DNA from: Juglans regia
Lineage: Eukaryota > Streptophyta > Magnoliopsida > Fagales > Juglandaceae
Assembly (NCBI RefSeq): GCF_001411555.2
Contig: NC_049901.1
Coordinates: 33,490,838-33,554,837, forward strand
Direction of reading: 5' to 3'
Length of the DNA: 64,000 bases
Position 1 is the first letter of the stretch. Every line of letters starts with the position of its first letter. This document shows positions 45,569-57,387 of the stretch, piece by piece. Under the pieces are notes generated by a model, which was not told where the DNA came from, searched no databases, and worked only from the letters and a program-made list of their open reading frames with translations. The position numbers were made by a program, and so were the translations under genes.

Positions 45569-47106
45569 GTAACGACTCGAAAGAAAATCAATTGGTGAAT
45601 TTCTTTAGACCATAGAAAATGTTGTGAAATTCTAAAAATATTTCATGAGTTTAGCAACCGATTAGGTTCTATTCCATTAGCATACTTGGATCCTGACCCA
45701 TTATGGTAACAAAATTGCCTTTCTATTTAATTAAGGCACTTTGAGGTTTAAGTTTGCGGATCAAATTGCACCACTAGACTTTTTAAAATATTTAGGATTT
45801 TACGGTGCAATAATACATTTCTCATTTCCCAAATGAATAGCAGTCAGGAGTTCCTTTTTATTTAATTAAAGTTCTTTTTTATTTAATTAAGGCACTTAGG
45901 AGTAGAATTTCTCTAAATGACTCGCAGCATTAGACTTTTAGGAATATTTAGGCACATGTTTAGGTAACTTAACTTGACATGAACATGGCATGCTTGCTTG
46001 TGTAAACTAAATTCGTGCATTCTAACTAAAAATAGTAATACTCAGGCAGCTCACACGCCTTCACACTAAGTACCCTTTATATTACGGTAGATGTACGCCC
46101 TTCACCATAGTACTTGACAACTCATGTGCCTTCACCATAGTAACCAACAAATCGTATCTCCTTGACCGTAATACAATTTAATTTGATAAATATTTCATGC
46201 TTGACTCGTAATATTTCTTGAGAGACTCTTATCCACTTGGGGTCGTGATAACATAAAAGTCTCATGCATGACTTAGAAATATTTCATAACATACTAAATG
46301 ATTATGGCAAGACATTCATGGCAACTAATGGATAATCATGTAACATAAATGAAAACGTGGCATCTAGCATATGACATGGTATTCATCATATGGGGTTGGA
46401 TTCCAATGGCTTGGGGTTTCATTAGGGTTGAACCCACTTTTGGTTGATCAAATAATGTTTTGGTTGTTCGGAATAGTGTTTGGCTCAGGTGGCATGATAA
46501 CATGGCTTGATTTACACATCATTCCATCACACTTCAACCTCCATGTGACAAGTGTTTTAATACTATTCAAATGAGTGGTTAGGATTGTGCCATGTATCCA
46601 ACCAAAAAGTAATCCTAGTGATTCTAAGTGGATTAAGATATTCTACATGGCGATTTAACAATTTTTTGAACTGGCTACCATGTTGCGCTCCCACAGGTAT
46701 TACTATTCACCCGAAAAATTACGAAATGTGTTATTGCACCATAAAATTCTAAATATTCCTACAAGTCTAATGGTGCAATTCATTTTATGAAATTCTACTC
46801 CTAAATGCCTTAATTAAATAAAAGGACACTTCTAGCTACTATTCATCCAGGAAACTGGAAACGTATTATTGCAGTGTAAAATCTTAAATATTCTAACAAG
46901 TCTAGTGATGCAATTCGTTTTGTAAACTTAAACCCTAAATTACCTTAATTAAATAGAAATGCAACTTCATTACCATAGTGGATCGGGCTTTAGCTATACT
47001 GACGGACTAGAACCTAATCGATCGCTCAACTTGTGAAATCTTTTCGGGATTTCACAACAATTTCTAAGGTCAAAAGAAGTTCTGTGAACTTCTTTTGGGT
47101 AGCCAC
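45569..47106. mobile_element. Element with long terminal inverted repeats (foldback- or MULE-like), 1.54 kb
   Basis: The left arm (45569 to about 45955) is the imperfect reverse complement of the right arm (about 46690-47106) over some 390 bases: ATTAGGTTCTA, TTTCTATTTAATTAAGG, TTTAGGATTTTACGGTGCAATAA and GGAGTAGAATTTC are each mirrored. The middle (about 730 bases) has CTTCACCATAGTA repeats and no gene. It interrupts copia copy A: 45568 and 47107 are adjacent in the copy-B alignment. Target duplication unclear. Confidence 0.8.
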
Positions 47107-47812
47107 ATAAATCTCCCTGCATTATCCAATCAAATAAACTAGTTTGGATAATCATAATCTAATAGCTTAGGCAAGAAGTCTAGCAAATGTAATATTTCGA
47201 GTAGAGAGTAGATAAACATGTGACCATCTAGTTTATGCATATATTAAAACCATAAAATATCTAAATGACCCAAATGGTGGATGTATACATTCATAAATAT
47301 ATATAAATATCTACAGATTCTTTGTAGAAATGATGGAGATTCCATAATCACTCTAGAATGGGATGGTCAAATCATTAGTTTTCCTTTGCAACATACTTCA
47401 CATGGATAATCACTTGGTAAAACAAATATTTTGATCCTTTAAGGTATGTCCATATTAATTCTTAATTATTCGACACATTATGATTGATCCCGTTTGACCA
47501 AGACTCATGTAAAATCATAAAGATCTTTGGATCAGAGTACTTCTGGTGCACTACAACATGTCATTCAATTGTTTTCATTGGTGTATGATATAACCCACAA
47601 GTGAAAATTGATAGATGTTTTAATATGAGCTTTTGACACAAATTTATTGTTGTAATGTAAAGATATTCATGATTTCCTTCATTAGTGGCTTCATCATGAT
47701 AATCATTACGACAAATATTTTTAAAATTGAGTAAATTCTTCTAGATTCTAAAGAATATAAAGTATCGTCAATATAAATTTTTGTTCATTTTGGTAACATG
47801 CTGATTACCCTG
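47107..47812 (-). pseudogene. copia integrase region (copy A, right part)
   Basis: Aligns with 48400-49075 of copy B (TCTCC.T.CATTATCCAAT, GGTGGATGTAT, CACATGGATAAT..CTTGGTAAAA, AATTTTTGTTC..TTGGTAACATG). It is antisense copia integrase coding sequence, full of stops. It ends abruptly at about 47812, followed by about 45 bases of unrelated sequence. Confidence 0.65.
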
Positions 47813-47854
47813 CTGCCCACATCCGACTGATGGGGTCCCTACCAATCTCAATGA

Positions 47855-49075
47855 CCGAAGATCAAGACGAGATAGCGTCAAAGTGTTTACTGTTATTTAC
47901 TTTTGTGCTTCACCCAAATTTTCTCCCCCTGATGGTGGAAATACTATTTTACTTAAATGAAAATCTTTCAAACGTGCCTTAAAAATATGCTCAGTTAAAG
48001 ACTCAAGGTATCTAATAATGGAGGGAGAGCCCAAACCAAAATAAATTCCAACTTTACTTTGAGGACCCATTTTAGTGCATTAGAGAGGTGCAATTGGAAC
48101 ATTTACAGCACAACCAAAAGTACGGAAATAAAAAATATTTGGTAGTTGGCCAAATGCAAGACTTAATGGGGAATATTTATTATAAGCAGTTGGTCTTATT
48201 CATACTAACGATACAACATGTAAAATTGTATGTCCCCAAACATAGGCAGGTAGTTTTATTTTCAAAAGTAATGGTCGAGTAATGAATTGCTGACGTTTAA
48301 TAAATGACTCGGGTAAACCATTGTGAATACGTGTATGGTTAATAGGATGTTCAACATCAATTTCAACTGACATATAATAATCATAAAGAATTTTGGATGT
48401 AAACTCTCCTACATTATCCAATTAAATAAACAAAATTGGATAATAAACAAATTGAGCTTGTAATCTAATAGTTTGTGCAAGAAGTTTGGCAAATACAATA
48501 TCTCAAGTAAAGAGTAGACAGGCATGTGACTATCTAGTTGATGCATTTATTAAAATAATAAAATATCTAAATAGCCCACATGGTGGATGTATAAGTCCAC
48601 ATATATTTCTATGGATTCTTCGTATAATCACTTTGGAAGGGGATGGTCAGATTATTATCTTTCCTTTGCAACATGATTCACATGGATAATTGCTTGGTAA
48701 AAAATATTTTCTAGTTCTTTAAGACATGTCTATATGAATTCTCAATTATTAGATACATGATGATTGATTCTAGATGACCAAGACGATCATATTAAAGTAT
48801 AAAGATCAGAGTACTTCTGATGTACTACAACATGTGATTCAATTGTTTTCATTGTTGTATAAAATAACCCACAAGGGAAAATTAAAAGTTTTTCTAATAT
48901 GAGATTTTGGCCCAAATTTATTATTGTAATTTAAAAATATTCATGATTGGCTTTATTGGTGGTTTCAACATGATAACCATTACGATAAATATTTTTAAAA
49001 CTGAGTAAATTTCTTCTCGATTTTGAAAAGTACAAAACATCGTTAATACAAATTTTTGTTCTTATTGGTAACATG
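47855..49075 (-). pseudogene. copia integrase region (copy B)
   Basis: Minus strand: SKILYDYYMSVEIDVEHPI, HNGLPESFIKRQQFITRPLL and KIKLPAYVWGHTILHV (48200-48421), typical of the copia integrase core end, with further degenerate sequence on both sides. It starts at GAAGATCAAGACGAGATAG, the same point as copy A (45018). Confidence 0.75.
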
Positions 49076-49479
49076 ATATTGGCTCTTCCGAAGTCTTTGA
49101 TTAGATTCAATAAACCAAATATTGTATTAATGTGGGCTCAATTTAATGTTAAATATTAAAACTATTTTTTTATCCTTGAGAATTGTGTGTGCTGTATAAA
49201 TTTATGCCAGACAGATCTTTACCAATAATCTTGGAATTGGTCAATGCATCAATAGACACCATATTCCTTTTAAACAAAATATATGTATAAAAGTTTATTA
49301 AAGCAAAATAAAGTTAAACAAGATATGATCACAACCAAAGTTTCCTTTATTACGATGAAATGAGATTCCATTTTTTTCAGGGAATGGAGTCAAGTCAGTT
49401 GGATGAGACTAGTGATTTTTTTTATTAATAACTCGTTATTTTATTCAGCCACCAGCAAAAAGATATTAGTTCAGAATAC
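49076..49479 (-). other. copia gag/protease interval, unreadable
   Basis: Positioned between recognisable gag and integrase of the copia element. I cannot identify a zinc knuckle or protease motif in it. Confidence 0.4.
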
Positions 49480-50038
49480 TTAGTGAACTTTCGTTCTCGA
49501 TATTGATGCTACAGGAGCACATATGAGGAATGAAATGTAGTATATGCTTTTTTCCAATTTATCCTCATCAGTGAATTCTTCTCTACACAATTGCAAATGT
49601 GAACTAATTTTAAAAAGTGAAGAGTTATATTCACTAATAGTCTTGAAACCTTGCAACCCTAGGTGTATCTTCATAACGAGCTTTTGAGAGCATTACAGTC
49701 TTTTGGTGGTCGTATCTTTCCCTTAAAGTATTACATAGAATCAATGGAAATTTTATTGTGAGGTACTCATTTTTTAGTTCTTCATGCAGTTGGTGGCGAA
49801 GAAAAATCATTACTTTAGTGCAATCCTGCAAAGGTGCTTCATTTCCTGCTTAATAGTATTTCGAGGAATTTTTTTTTTATTGGCACTGGGTATCTAGGAA
49901 CAATGTCTCGACGAATCCTGGACTAGTATTTCCAAGATTGATTACATCAAGATGAATCTCAGTATCAAGGATTCATGATAAAAAATTGTTGCTAGAAACA
50001 TCAAGGCCAACAAATTCAAATTTTGTAAGATTTGACAT
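49480..50038 (-). pseudogene. copia gag (UBN2-type) remnant
   Basis: ATG 50038 gives MSNLTKFEFVGLDVSSNNF with a stop soon after. Further left are the HQLHEELKNEYLTIKFPLIL and ERYDHQKTVMLSKARYED segments and ISEYNSSLFKISSHLQLCRE, characteristic of plant copia gag. A small frameshift separates the two pieces near 49650. Confidence 0.8.
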
Positions 50039-50319
50039 GGTCTATGAGAAATACATCAAGTATTGAATAAGAAAAAAATATTTAAAATCAAGATGACATA
50101 TAATTAAAACAAAAATATTTATCGCATTGACTTGATAATATTATACTCTATATAATATCACATAGATCATATCAAAATTTTATAAAATGATTTATATCAC
50201 AATAAGCATATGTCAATATTTATAGCAGAGAAACTTATAGTGGTCGAAAAATTTTACGCAAATATCTTGCTAAAGATTAAAATAACACAATGGTTGGTTA
50301 GAATCTCATCCTGATAACA

Positions 50320-50559
50320 TGTAAAATAAAGAGAAGTAGCAAGAGATTTAAAAATTACAATACAGACTTAACTCTTTAGGAGCTGTATCATTCACTTCAA
50401 ATTCTTTGTGATGTATTAATGATCCTCAAACACTCTTTTATAAGCATAGAATGATAAGGAATATGAAATGGTGACACATGAATTAATAAGATATATTCAT
50501 AAATTTAGAAATTTCAAGAGTTAATACTTAAATGGTTATTCACAAAAATTATGTATACA
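50320..50559 (-). repeat. copia 5' LTR (240 bp)
   Basis: On the minus strand it runs from TGTATACAT to TTTACA, a TG..CA LTR, and is followed immediately by TGTTATCAGGATG, a diverged form of the plant initiator-methionine primer site TGGTATCAGAGC. Confidence 0.7.
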
Positions 50560-50701
50560 TTTGTAACATGTAAAAGATAATACTCCAATTATATGTATTA
50601 TAAGATTGTGATTCTGCTTATAGATATTATCAAGCAAATGAATAATAGTTGTTTTGCGCGCATCTCATAAATTAAGTCTAATTTTCAGTAAGTGTAAGAC
50701 T
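50560..50701. other. Spacer between copia and CACTA-3
   Basis: 142 bases, no gene. Its last three bases (ACT) would be the left target duplication of CACTA-3; the right one is outside the window. Confidence 0.5.
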
Positions 50702-50724
50702 CACTACAACAGAATGTGTATTTT

Positions 50725-50890
50725 GTGACAGAGGAAACTGTCACAAAAAAATGGCAAACCGTCACTAAACATATTTGGTGACGGTTTGAAACCGTCACCA
50801 TGACCGTCACGTAAAGTGCGTCACAGAAAACATTTGGTGACGGTTTACTGTTGAACCGTCACAAAAAATATTTTTAGTGACGGTTGGAAG
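50725..50890. repeat. CACTA-3 5' terminal hairpin zone (GTGACGGTTT motif)
   Basis: GTGACGGTTTGAAACCGTCAC is a near-complete palindrome at 50778-50798. Related words (GTGACAGAGGAAACTGTCAC, GGTGACGGTTTACTG, GAACCGTCAC) surround it. The same motif appears at the other end (63930-64000) in mirrored order. Confidence 0.8.
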
Positions 50891-50899
50891 TGTTCCGTT

Positions 50900-51325
50900 C
50901 GGTACAACGTTCGAACGTTCCTTTTTTTGTGACGGTTATGAACTGTCACAGAAAATCACGTTCGGACGTAAAATTAAACGTTCGGACGTTATACCCGACC
51001 CGATTGGCGTTCGAATGAGAGAAGTTGACGTTTGTTGTATATCGTTCGAACGTATCATATTTACGTTCGCATGTTAATGCGTCCGAACGTTAATTACAAT
51101 AAACGTTCGAATATTTGTTCGAACGTAAACGTAAATGTTCAAACGTAGCGCGTTTAATGTTCGGACGTTATTTCGAATGTAAACGAAGGAGCGTCCGAAT
51201 GCAAGTTCTTTGTTCGAACGTTAGTCGGTTTAACGTTCGAACGATTCAATTGTATTTACGTTCGAACGTTTGTTACAGTGTGAACCAACGTTCGAACGAT
51301 TTTTATTTACATTCGAACGTACAGA
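50900..51325. repeat. CACTA-3 5' subterminal palindrome array (ACGTTCGAACGT)
   Basis: More than fifteen units of the 12-bp palindrome or one-base variants (ACGTTCGGACGT, ACGTTCGAATG, GCGTCCGAATG) spaced 10-40 bases apart. By analogy with En/Spm these are candidate sites for the element's own TNPA-like protein. Confidence 0.85.
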
Positions 51326-51458
51326 TCAGAAATACTAATTTCATAAAATTTAAAAACAAAATACCAATGTATCATATTACATACCCAATTAACAAGTAAC
51401 AATGTCTTATAAAAGTACAAAATTAGATATTAAAACTAGTCAGAAATATTGATAAAAT

Positions 51459-53144
51459 TTATTTCTTCTTTTTCCCTCGCCCACGGGGATTCTGTTGCAA
51501 CGACATAACACGCTCCATTTGCACCATCATCTCTCGTTGCACTTGCTCTTGCACTTCACTGCGTATTCTTTCCTCCTGGTCTCTCTGTTGGTCCTGCAAA
51601 CGCGTCTCTAAATGAGACTGTCGTTCTAAGAGAGACTCTAACTCTTGCTGTCTCGACCTCATATACTCATTCTCACGCCGTGCAGCTTCTAAATCTACTG
51701 TAAGATTATTAATTTGTGAAGCCGATGAGGTTGAGGAGGATGAACATTTATGCTTGATAGATCGTCCCAAACCTCTTGCCATACTAGACTGCGGCCCGAG
51801 CACTTGGGTGAATATGTCTATGTCACTAGGAGAGGATTCCGCAGAAGTCGACTGCATCTCTAACATTTTGTTCTGCAATTTAAAAGGTAATGATCGTAAA
51901 TAATTAGTAACGTATTAAAAGAAATAGAAATAAGAAATAAACTATTAAAATGTTCTATAAAATATTTATTTAACAAAATTAACACTGCTTACATAATTAT
52001 CTGCAGCGACAGGATCCATCCACTCACTATGCTCATTAGTGTGAGCAGCAGCATAGACATGAATGAGGGAAAAATTTTCAGGATCATCACGTTTCTAACA
52101 AAGCGACAATATTAGCAATTTTAAAAAGATAATGTTAGTACTTATCAGAAAGAATATCAGGAAAATAAATGAATTCTATAATTTTTTAATTACCATTTTT
52201 TCAGCAAGACGGTGGAATGACCTTGAACCGGCACGATGGTGGACAGTCAGAACGGATCTATTCTGTGCATTTGTAGAACTCAAGTGCTACAAAATATATT
52301 AAAAATGTTAATTGTAATATGTATACATATAATGTATAAAACGAATATGAATGTAAATAATTAAAAGATATAAATGTAAAATACCTGATAATCTGGAGAT
52401 GCGAAAAGATCACAACACTTTCTCCAATCATCTAACTTCATCTGCTGAAAAGGAGACTGCGCAGCCTCTTCCAACGTCTCAAACTTCTTGAAGTGGTCAT
52501 GACATCGTCCTTTGTGACGTCGGAATAGTGTAGCCATCAACTCATTCACGGTTCTCAAATCCTCGCTACGGCCAAAGTCGAGGTCGAATTCATCCTAACA
52601 AGGGAATCAGGTAAAAAATATAATATATTAATCTAAGTGAAAAAAATGTACTGAAAAGTAAACTCACCAGCACACGACTTCGAATGTGCTCCTTAATCTC
52701 ATTCGGAACATCTCGCCATGAGCGCACATAAAATGGAGCATAAGCTCGAACTACTGTGCCAATATAGGAGGAAAGCGCTGCTGCACTATCATCCACTCCT
52801 CCAGTGGAATTATCAGGAATTGTGACCTTCAGTTTACCGTGCCTTCTATTTTTTTCAAGAGAGATTCCACGTGTATAGCCACGACCGCGACGTGCAGATG
52901 CATCAACTACATGATAATAATAGATATACTATAATTATAATTATATAGTTATTGAGAAAAAATTATTAACTATATATATAATTATCAACGACAATATTTC
53001 CTTACTGGTAGGTGTCGACTGGCTGTTGTTCTCTTCTGTGTTAGCTTGATCTTCAGGAACGGATTCCTCGAGTGGGGAGTCCTCAATGGATTCAGGACTT
53101 GGACTTGGCGGAGGCACATTTCTTCATTGTCGTTTTGGCGGCAT
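51459..53144 (-). pseudogene. CACTA-3 TNPA-like gene (plant En/Spm transposase, PF03004 type), one early stop
   Basis: A six-exon model on the minus strand is consistent in frame: 53144-53006, 52906-52668, 52594-52385, 52286-52194, 52094-51993, 51872-51459 (399 codons including the stop). All junctions have GT/AG. Exon 2 holds RGRGYTRGISLEKNRRHGKL and VRAYAPFYVRSWRDVPNEIK, the usual start of this family's conserved domain; exons 3-5 continue it (DLRTVNELMATLFRR, HLSSTNAQNRSVLTVHHR, ENFSLIHVYAAAHT). Exon 6 is a long coiled coil with a basic GRGKKKK end. Codon 7 is TGA, where CACTA-2 has CGA. Apart from that codon the frame is open. Expected role: binding the subterminal repeats together with the transposase. 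Confidence 0.87.
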
Positions 53145-53245
53145 TCTTTAAAATAATTAATTATATCAAAGAAAATTAATTAAAAGAAATTATGAAAATT
53201 TAAGATATTTTATAGTCACCTATATAAATAAAATATTTAGTACTT

Positions 53246-56200
53246 TTACTCTTCAAATGAATTTTCCATAGTTGTTTCAGAATCTCCATCAATAACATCT
53301 TCATCATCATTATCCACCTCCTGCCCGGATTCTGATTCGTATTCATCTTCTGACTCGTCTTCTTCATCTTCCTCCAAATTGACTTGAATTGAATGATCAT
53401 TTAATACAGACGGGTCGAGATGTACGGGTGGGACATCATCTCTACACAAGGGGAGCAACTCGAGTGCACCGAGGTCAACAAACAAGTTAATACCCTCTCC
53501 ATCTTCCTGGTATGCCTCAACAATCGGATTGTCATCTTCATCTCCACTATTCTCGTAATCTGCACTCGTTCCTGCTTCATATATATTTCGAGGAACAAAT
53601 TTTTGTACAACTCGCCAAGTTATCTCCCCACTATCTTCATCAGCACTTTTCATTGGATCAATCAAGTAATAGACTTGGGTAGCTTGACAAGCCAATACGA
53701 ATGGATCATCTTCGTACCATTTAGATGCAGTATTGACACTCGTAAAGTGATTATCCCTATGTATCGAAACCCGACCACCGCCTAGATCCCACCAATCACA
53801 TTTGAAGACATATGTTACAGACCCACCCAGATATTTCAATCCGATAATATCACGTATGACACCATAATAGTCAATATCATCTGTTCCATGACTCCCCTCG
53901 ACCAACACACCACAGTTTTGAGTCTTTCTATTATGTTCACGGTCCAAAGTATGGAATCTATAACCTCGAACCGTGCATGCAGTATATCGAAGTGCTCTAT
54001 TTGAGGGACCACGGGCCAATGCATACAATTCAGAAGAAATTGATCCGGGATCACGAGCACGTTGTTCCAAAATCTAAAAATTGAAATAGTATATATTTAT
54101 TATTTTATTATCCAGAGTTAAAAATTTCACAATATAACATATATATAATTTTAGTTCATACACGTTCTTCAAACCATCCGGGAAATTCTTCCTCGTGTCT
54201 TGCCTCTATATTTTCTACGCCTTCCGTTCTAAGTTTGTCCATGTGGTCACTGTTATAACATATTGCAAAAGAAGTATATTTTGAGCACAACAATTCTAAT
54301 TAATTTAAAGAAAACTATAATTATTCAAATAAATTAAATGACATACCTAAGATAATCATCAATCTCTCGGCAGTTATTTAGCACATACCACCGAACCTTA
54401 CCCAACTCTCCATCAATTAAATCGTAACCTGTTTGTGCACCCAAGGGTCGTACATTCTGGGAAAACACTGATAGCTCACGAGAGGCGGAGTAGCAAGATC
54501 AGCATTTCGCTCTTGACGACTAAATCGTGTCTCAACACCACGAAGATATAGAGAGCAAAATGTTAACCATTCATCGTGTATATAAGCCTCTGCTATTGAA
54601 CCCTCAGCTTTGGCTTTATTCCCAACAGTGCGCTTCAATCGACCCAAATATCTTTCAACTGGATACATCCAACGGAACTGCACCGGTCCACCCAGAAGTA
54701 CCTCTCGCGGTAAATGTATTGCTAAATGGACCATGACATCAAAAAATGATGGTGGAAAGATCTGCTCGAATTTACATAGTATAGTAGCAATGTCTTCTTC
54801 CAATTTCGACAACACATCTCGATTTACTACCCGAGCGCACAAATCCTTGAAAAACATACATAGTTCAGATATGGCGACACGTACATTAGATGTCAGCTTC
54901 CCACGAATTCCCACAGGTAATAACTTCTGCAAAAATACGTGACAATCATGACTTTTCAATCCATTGATTTTCCAATCATCAGGACTCACGCATCTACCAA
55001 TATTTGAAGCATAACCATCTGGCAACTTCACACCTTGCAACCATTTACAGAAATCAATCCTCTCCTCCCTCGTCATCGTAAAACATGCATGCGGCATGAC
55101 CACCCTGTTGCCTTCCACCCGCAAATGCAGATTATATTTAATTCTCATTCTCTCAAGATCTTTCCTCGTCTTGATCGTGTCTTTCGTCTTTTTATTAATA
55201 CTCATCAATGTACCCAATATATTATCACAAATATTCTTCTCTATGTGCATTACATCCAAACTATGTCGCAACTTGCATGACGACCAATACGGCAAATCAA
55301 AAAAAATACTACGTTTTGTCCAATTCAATTCTGATACGGCTCGTTTTCTCTTGTTCTTTCCCTGACCTTTGCCAAAATTGTTCGCTCTAACATGTTGCAG
55401 TTGTTCCACTATCTCTTCTCCAGACAACTCTTTTGGTGCAATCCTATCCTCTACTCTCCCATCAAACTTGGCACATTCTCTTCTCCATGCATGATTTGCT
55501 GGTAAATAACGTCGATGACACATGAAACACAACTTCTGAGAAAATTTTAGCCACTCACTAGCAGTTTCTTTATTACACGTCGGACACGCTAACTTCCCTT
55601 TCGTACTCCAGCCGGAAAGATTCCCATACGCCGGAAAATCATTTATGGTCCACATTACCGCAGCATGCATCTGAAAAGATGTCGACTTAGATGCATCATA
55701 AGTTCTAACCCCTGTTTCCCATAACTCTTTCAGCTCTTCAATCAACGGCTGCATGAATACGTCAATATCATTCCCAGGTGATCTAGGGCCAGGGATGAGT
55801 AAAGTTAACAAAAAGTTTGGCGCCTTCATGCACCTCCATGGTGGAAGATTGTACGGAATCAATACAACGGGCCAAGTGCTATAACTTGTATTCATATTCC
55901 CAAAAGGGTTGAATCTATCGGTTGTGAGTCCCAGGCCCACGTTCCGAGCTTCTAACCCGAACTCTGGATACTGATTATCGAAAGACTGCCACGCAAGTGA
56001 ATCAGCTGGATGCCTCATATACCCGTCATTCTTAACTCTTTTCTCCTCGTGCCACCTCATATCATGAGCTATTTTCTTACACATATATAGTCTTTGCAAC
56101 CTAGGTTTCAAGGGAAAATACCGCAACACCTTAACCGGCACGTTTATCTTACCTTTCCACCTCGACTCTCCACATACAGGACATGCTTGTTTCTCCTCGT

Positions 56201-56894
56201 TCTCCTTCCAGAACAATACACAATCATTCTTGCATGCATGTATGGACTTGTACTCAAATCCTAATCCCTTTCTCAACTGTTTCGCTTCATAAAAGTTCTT
56301 AGGCAATGCAGACCCTTCGGGAAGCACCTCGTTAAATAAGTCCAATACCATGTTTATTGCTTTCGTCGACATCCCACACAATGATTTTATGTGAAGCAAC
56401 CGCACAATAAACGACATTTTGGAATGTTTTGTACAACCTGGGTAAAGCTCGCGCTTTGCATCTTCCCACAGTGAAGGAAAATTTTCACAATCAGTCCCTG
56501 ATCCACCACTTGAGGCATTGTCGTTAACCTCATCCATAAACATCCCAGCTCCAATGTCACCCAACATCTCCTCCATCTCATCATGCTCATAATCATCATC
56601 CATGTGCCGTAAATAATTGTGATGATCGACCAATACATCTGCTGACCCTTCATACGGCTCACCATGCAGTACCCATCGCGTATACCCCAGATCCATACCG
56701 TTCACAAATATATGACGCTCTACTTCATCCAATCCTATCGCACACAAATTTTTACACCCTCGACATGGACACTTAATGTAACCACGACTATCAGCAGAGG
56801 CCCGTGCAAAATCAATGAAAGTTCTTACTCCACATGCATAGGGTACGTAATCCTTTCCAAGTCTATCGTCCAGAAACATCCAATTTTTGTCCAA
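53246..56894 (-). pseudogene. CACTA-3 TNPD-like transposase (Transposase_21 / DUF4218 / DUF4216), nearly intact
   Basis: Three inferred exons: 56894-54347, 54249-54162 and 54073-53246. Exon 1 (825 open codons) has the transposase-associated domain (about residues 1-80, with CPCRGCKN), a CPVCGESRWK zinc-finger-like motif (about 238), the RNase H-like core (LTTDRFNPFG near 323; TINDFPAYGNLSGWSTKG near 418; DVMHIEKNICDNILGTL) and DUF4218 (IFPPSFFDVMVHLAIHLP). Exon 3 is DUF4216 (YYGVIRDIIGLKYLGGSV, KCDWWD) with an acidic tail. Defects: a one-base deletion near 54483 diverts the end of exon 1, and the upstream ATG is deleted (56894 is a TTG preceded by an in-frame TGA; the first ATG is codon 6). 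The protein would cut and rejoin the element ends. Confidence 0.92.
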
Positions 56895-57387
56895 TTCTCA
56901 TTACTTTTTTGATAAGGTAGTTGGTCCTATCCCATTCGAGATTATATTCTCTATATTACACAAATCTCGTCACTCTACTAATTTCCACGTTAGTAGAAAT
57001 TCCAGCAGCACCTCCCCATAATTCTCCAAGTATACATGTTCAAATATCGGGATTGTGACCCTACGAACAGTATACCCGAAGAACAATAGAAGAAGATACC
57101 GAAACTTCATATTAAACGTGGAAAGTAGCGAGTAACAAAAATGTATACTACAGATAATATAATCTCAAACTATCCACACTGGACAATTCAGGAATCAGTG
57201 GACACATAAATGTACACTGATTCCCGAACGGGTCTAAGGGTATTTATGCAATGTCACACGCATCTAGCAAAAAATCATACTAACAATGTCTCCATGTTGT
57301 TTACATTAACAATGTCACCTTCAAGTAGTGTTATATTGTTAAATTAAAGAGAGATGGAAGATAATTATGTGACCCTAAGTTTCATGC
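56895..57387. other. Upstream region of the CACTA-3 transposase
   Basis: Non-coding, aligns with 30641-31110 of CACTA-2. Contains CCCGAACGGGTC (57223-57234) and CATGTTGTTTACATTAACAATG. Probably leader or promoter of the minus-strand transposase. Confidence 0.5.

Larger units (their letters stand above)
37589..50559 (-). mobile_element. Decayed Ty1/copia LTR retrotransposon (minus strand) hosting two later elements
   Basis: LTR copies lie at 37589-37765 (partial) and 50320-50559. Between them, read right to left: primer-site-like TGTTATCAGGATG (50308-50320), gag (50038-49480), integrase region (duplicated), reverse transcriptase and RNase H (39218-38257). It is interrupted by the LTR element at 39224-44096 and the long-inverted-repeat element at 45569-47106. 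All frames are broken. Confidence 0.82.

Noticed and set aside
50560..50701. Missing 3' terminus of CACTA-2
   Set aside because: I looked for GTGACGG words and a TGTAGTG terminus right of the copia 5' LTR, as expected if copia had inserted into CACTA-2, and saw none.
50900..51325. Regularly spaced short palindromes resembling a CRISPR array
   Set aside because: Spacing is irregular, the repeats are 12-bp palindromes in both orientations within CACTA ends, there are no cas genes, and the genome is a plant's. They fit CACTA subterminal repeats.
54610..55390. Open frames on the plus strand opposite the CACTA-3 transposase (for example 54610-54942, 55035-55280, 55096-55365)
   Set aside because: They are antisense shadows of a long conserved coding exon and have no recognisable domain; the same shadows appear opposite CACTA-2.
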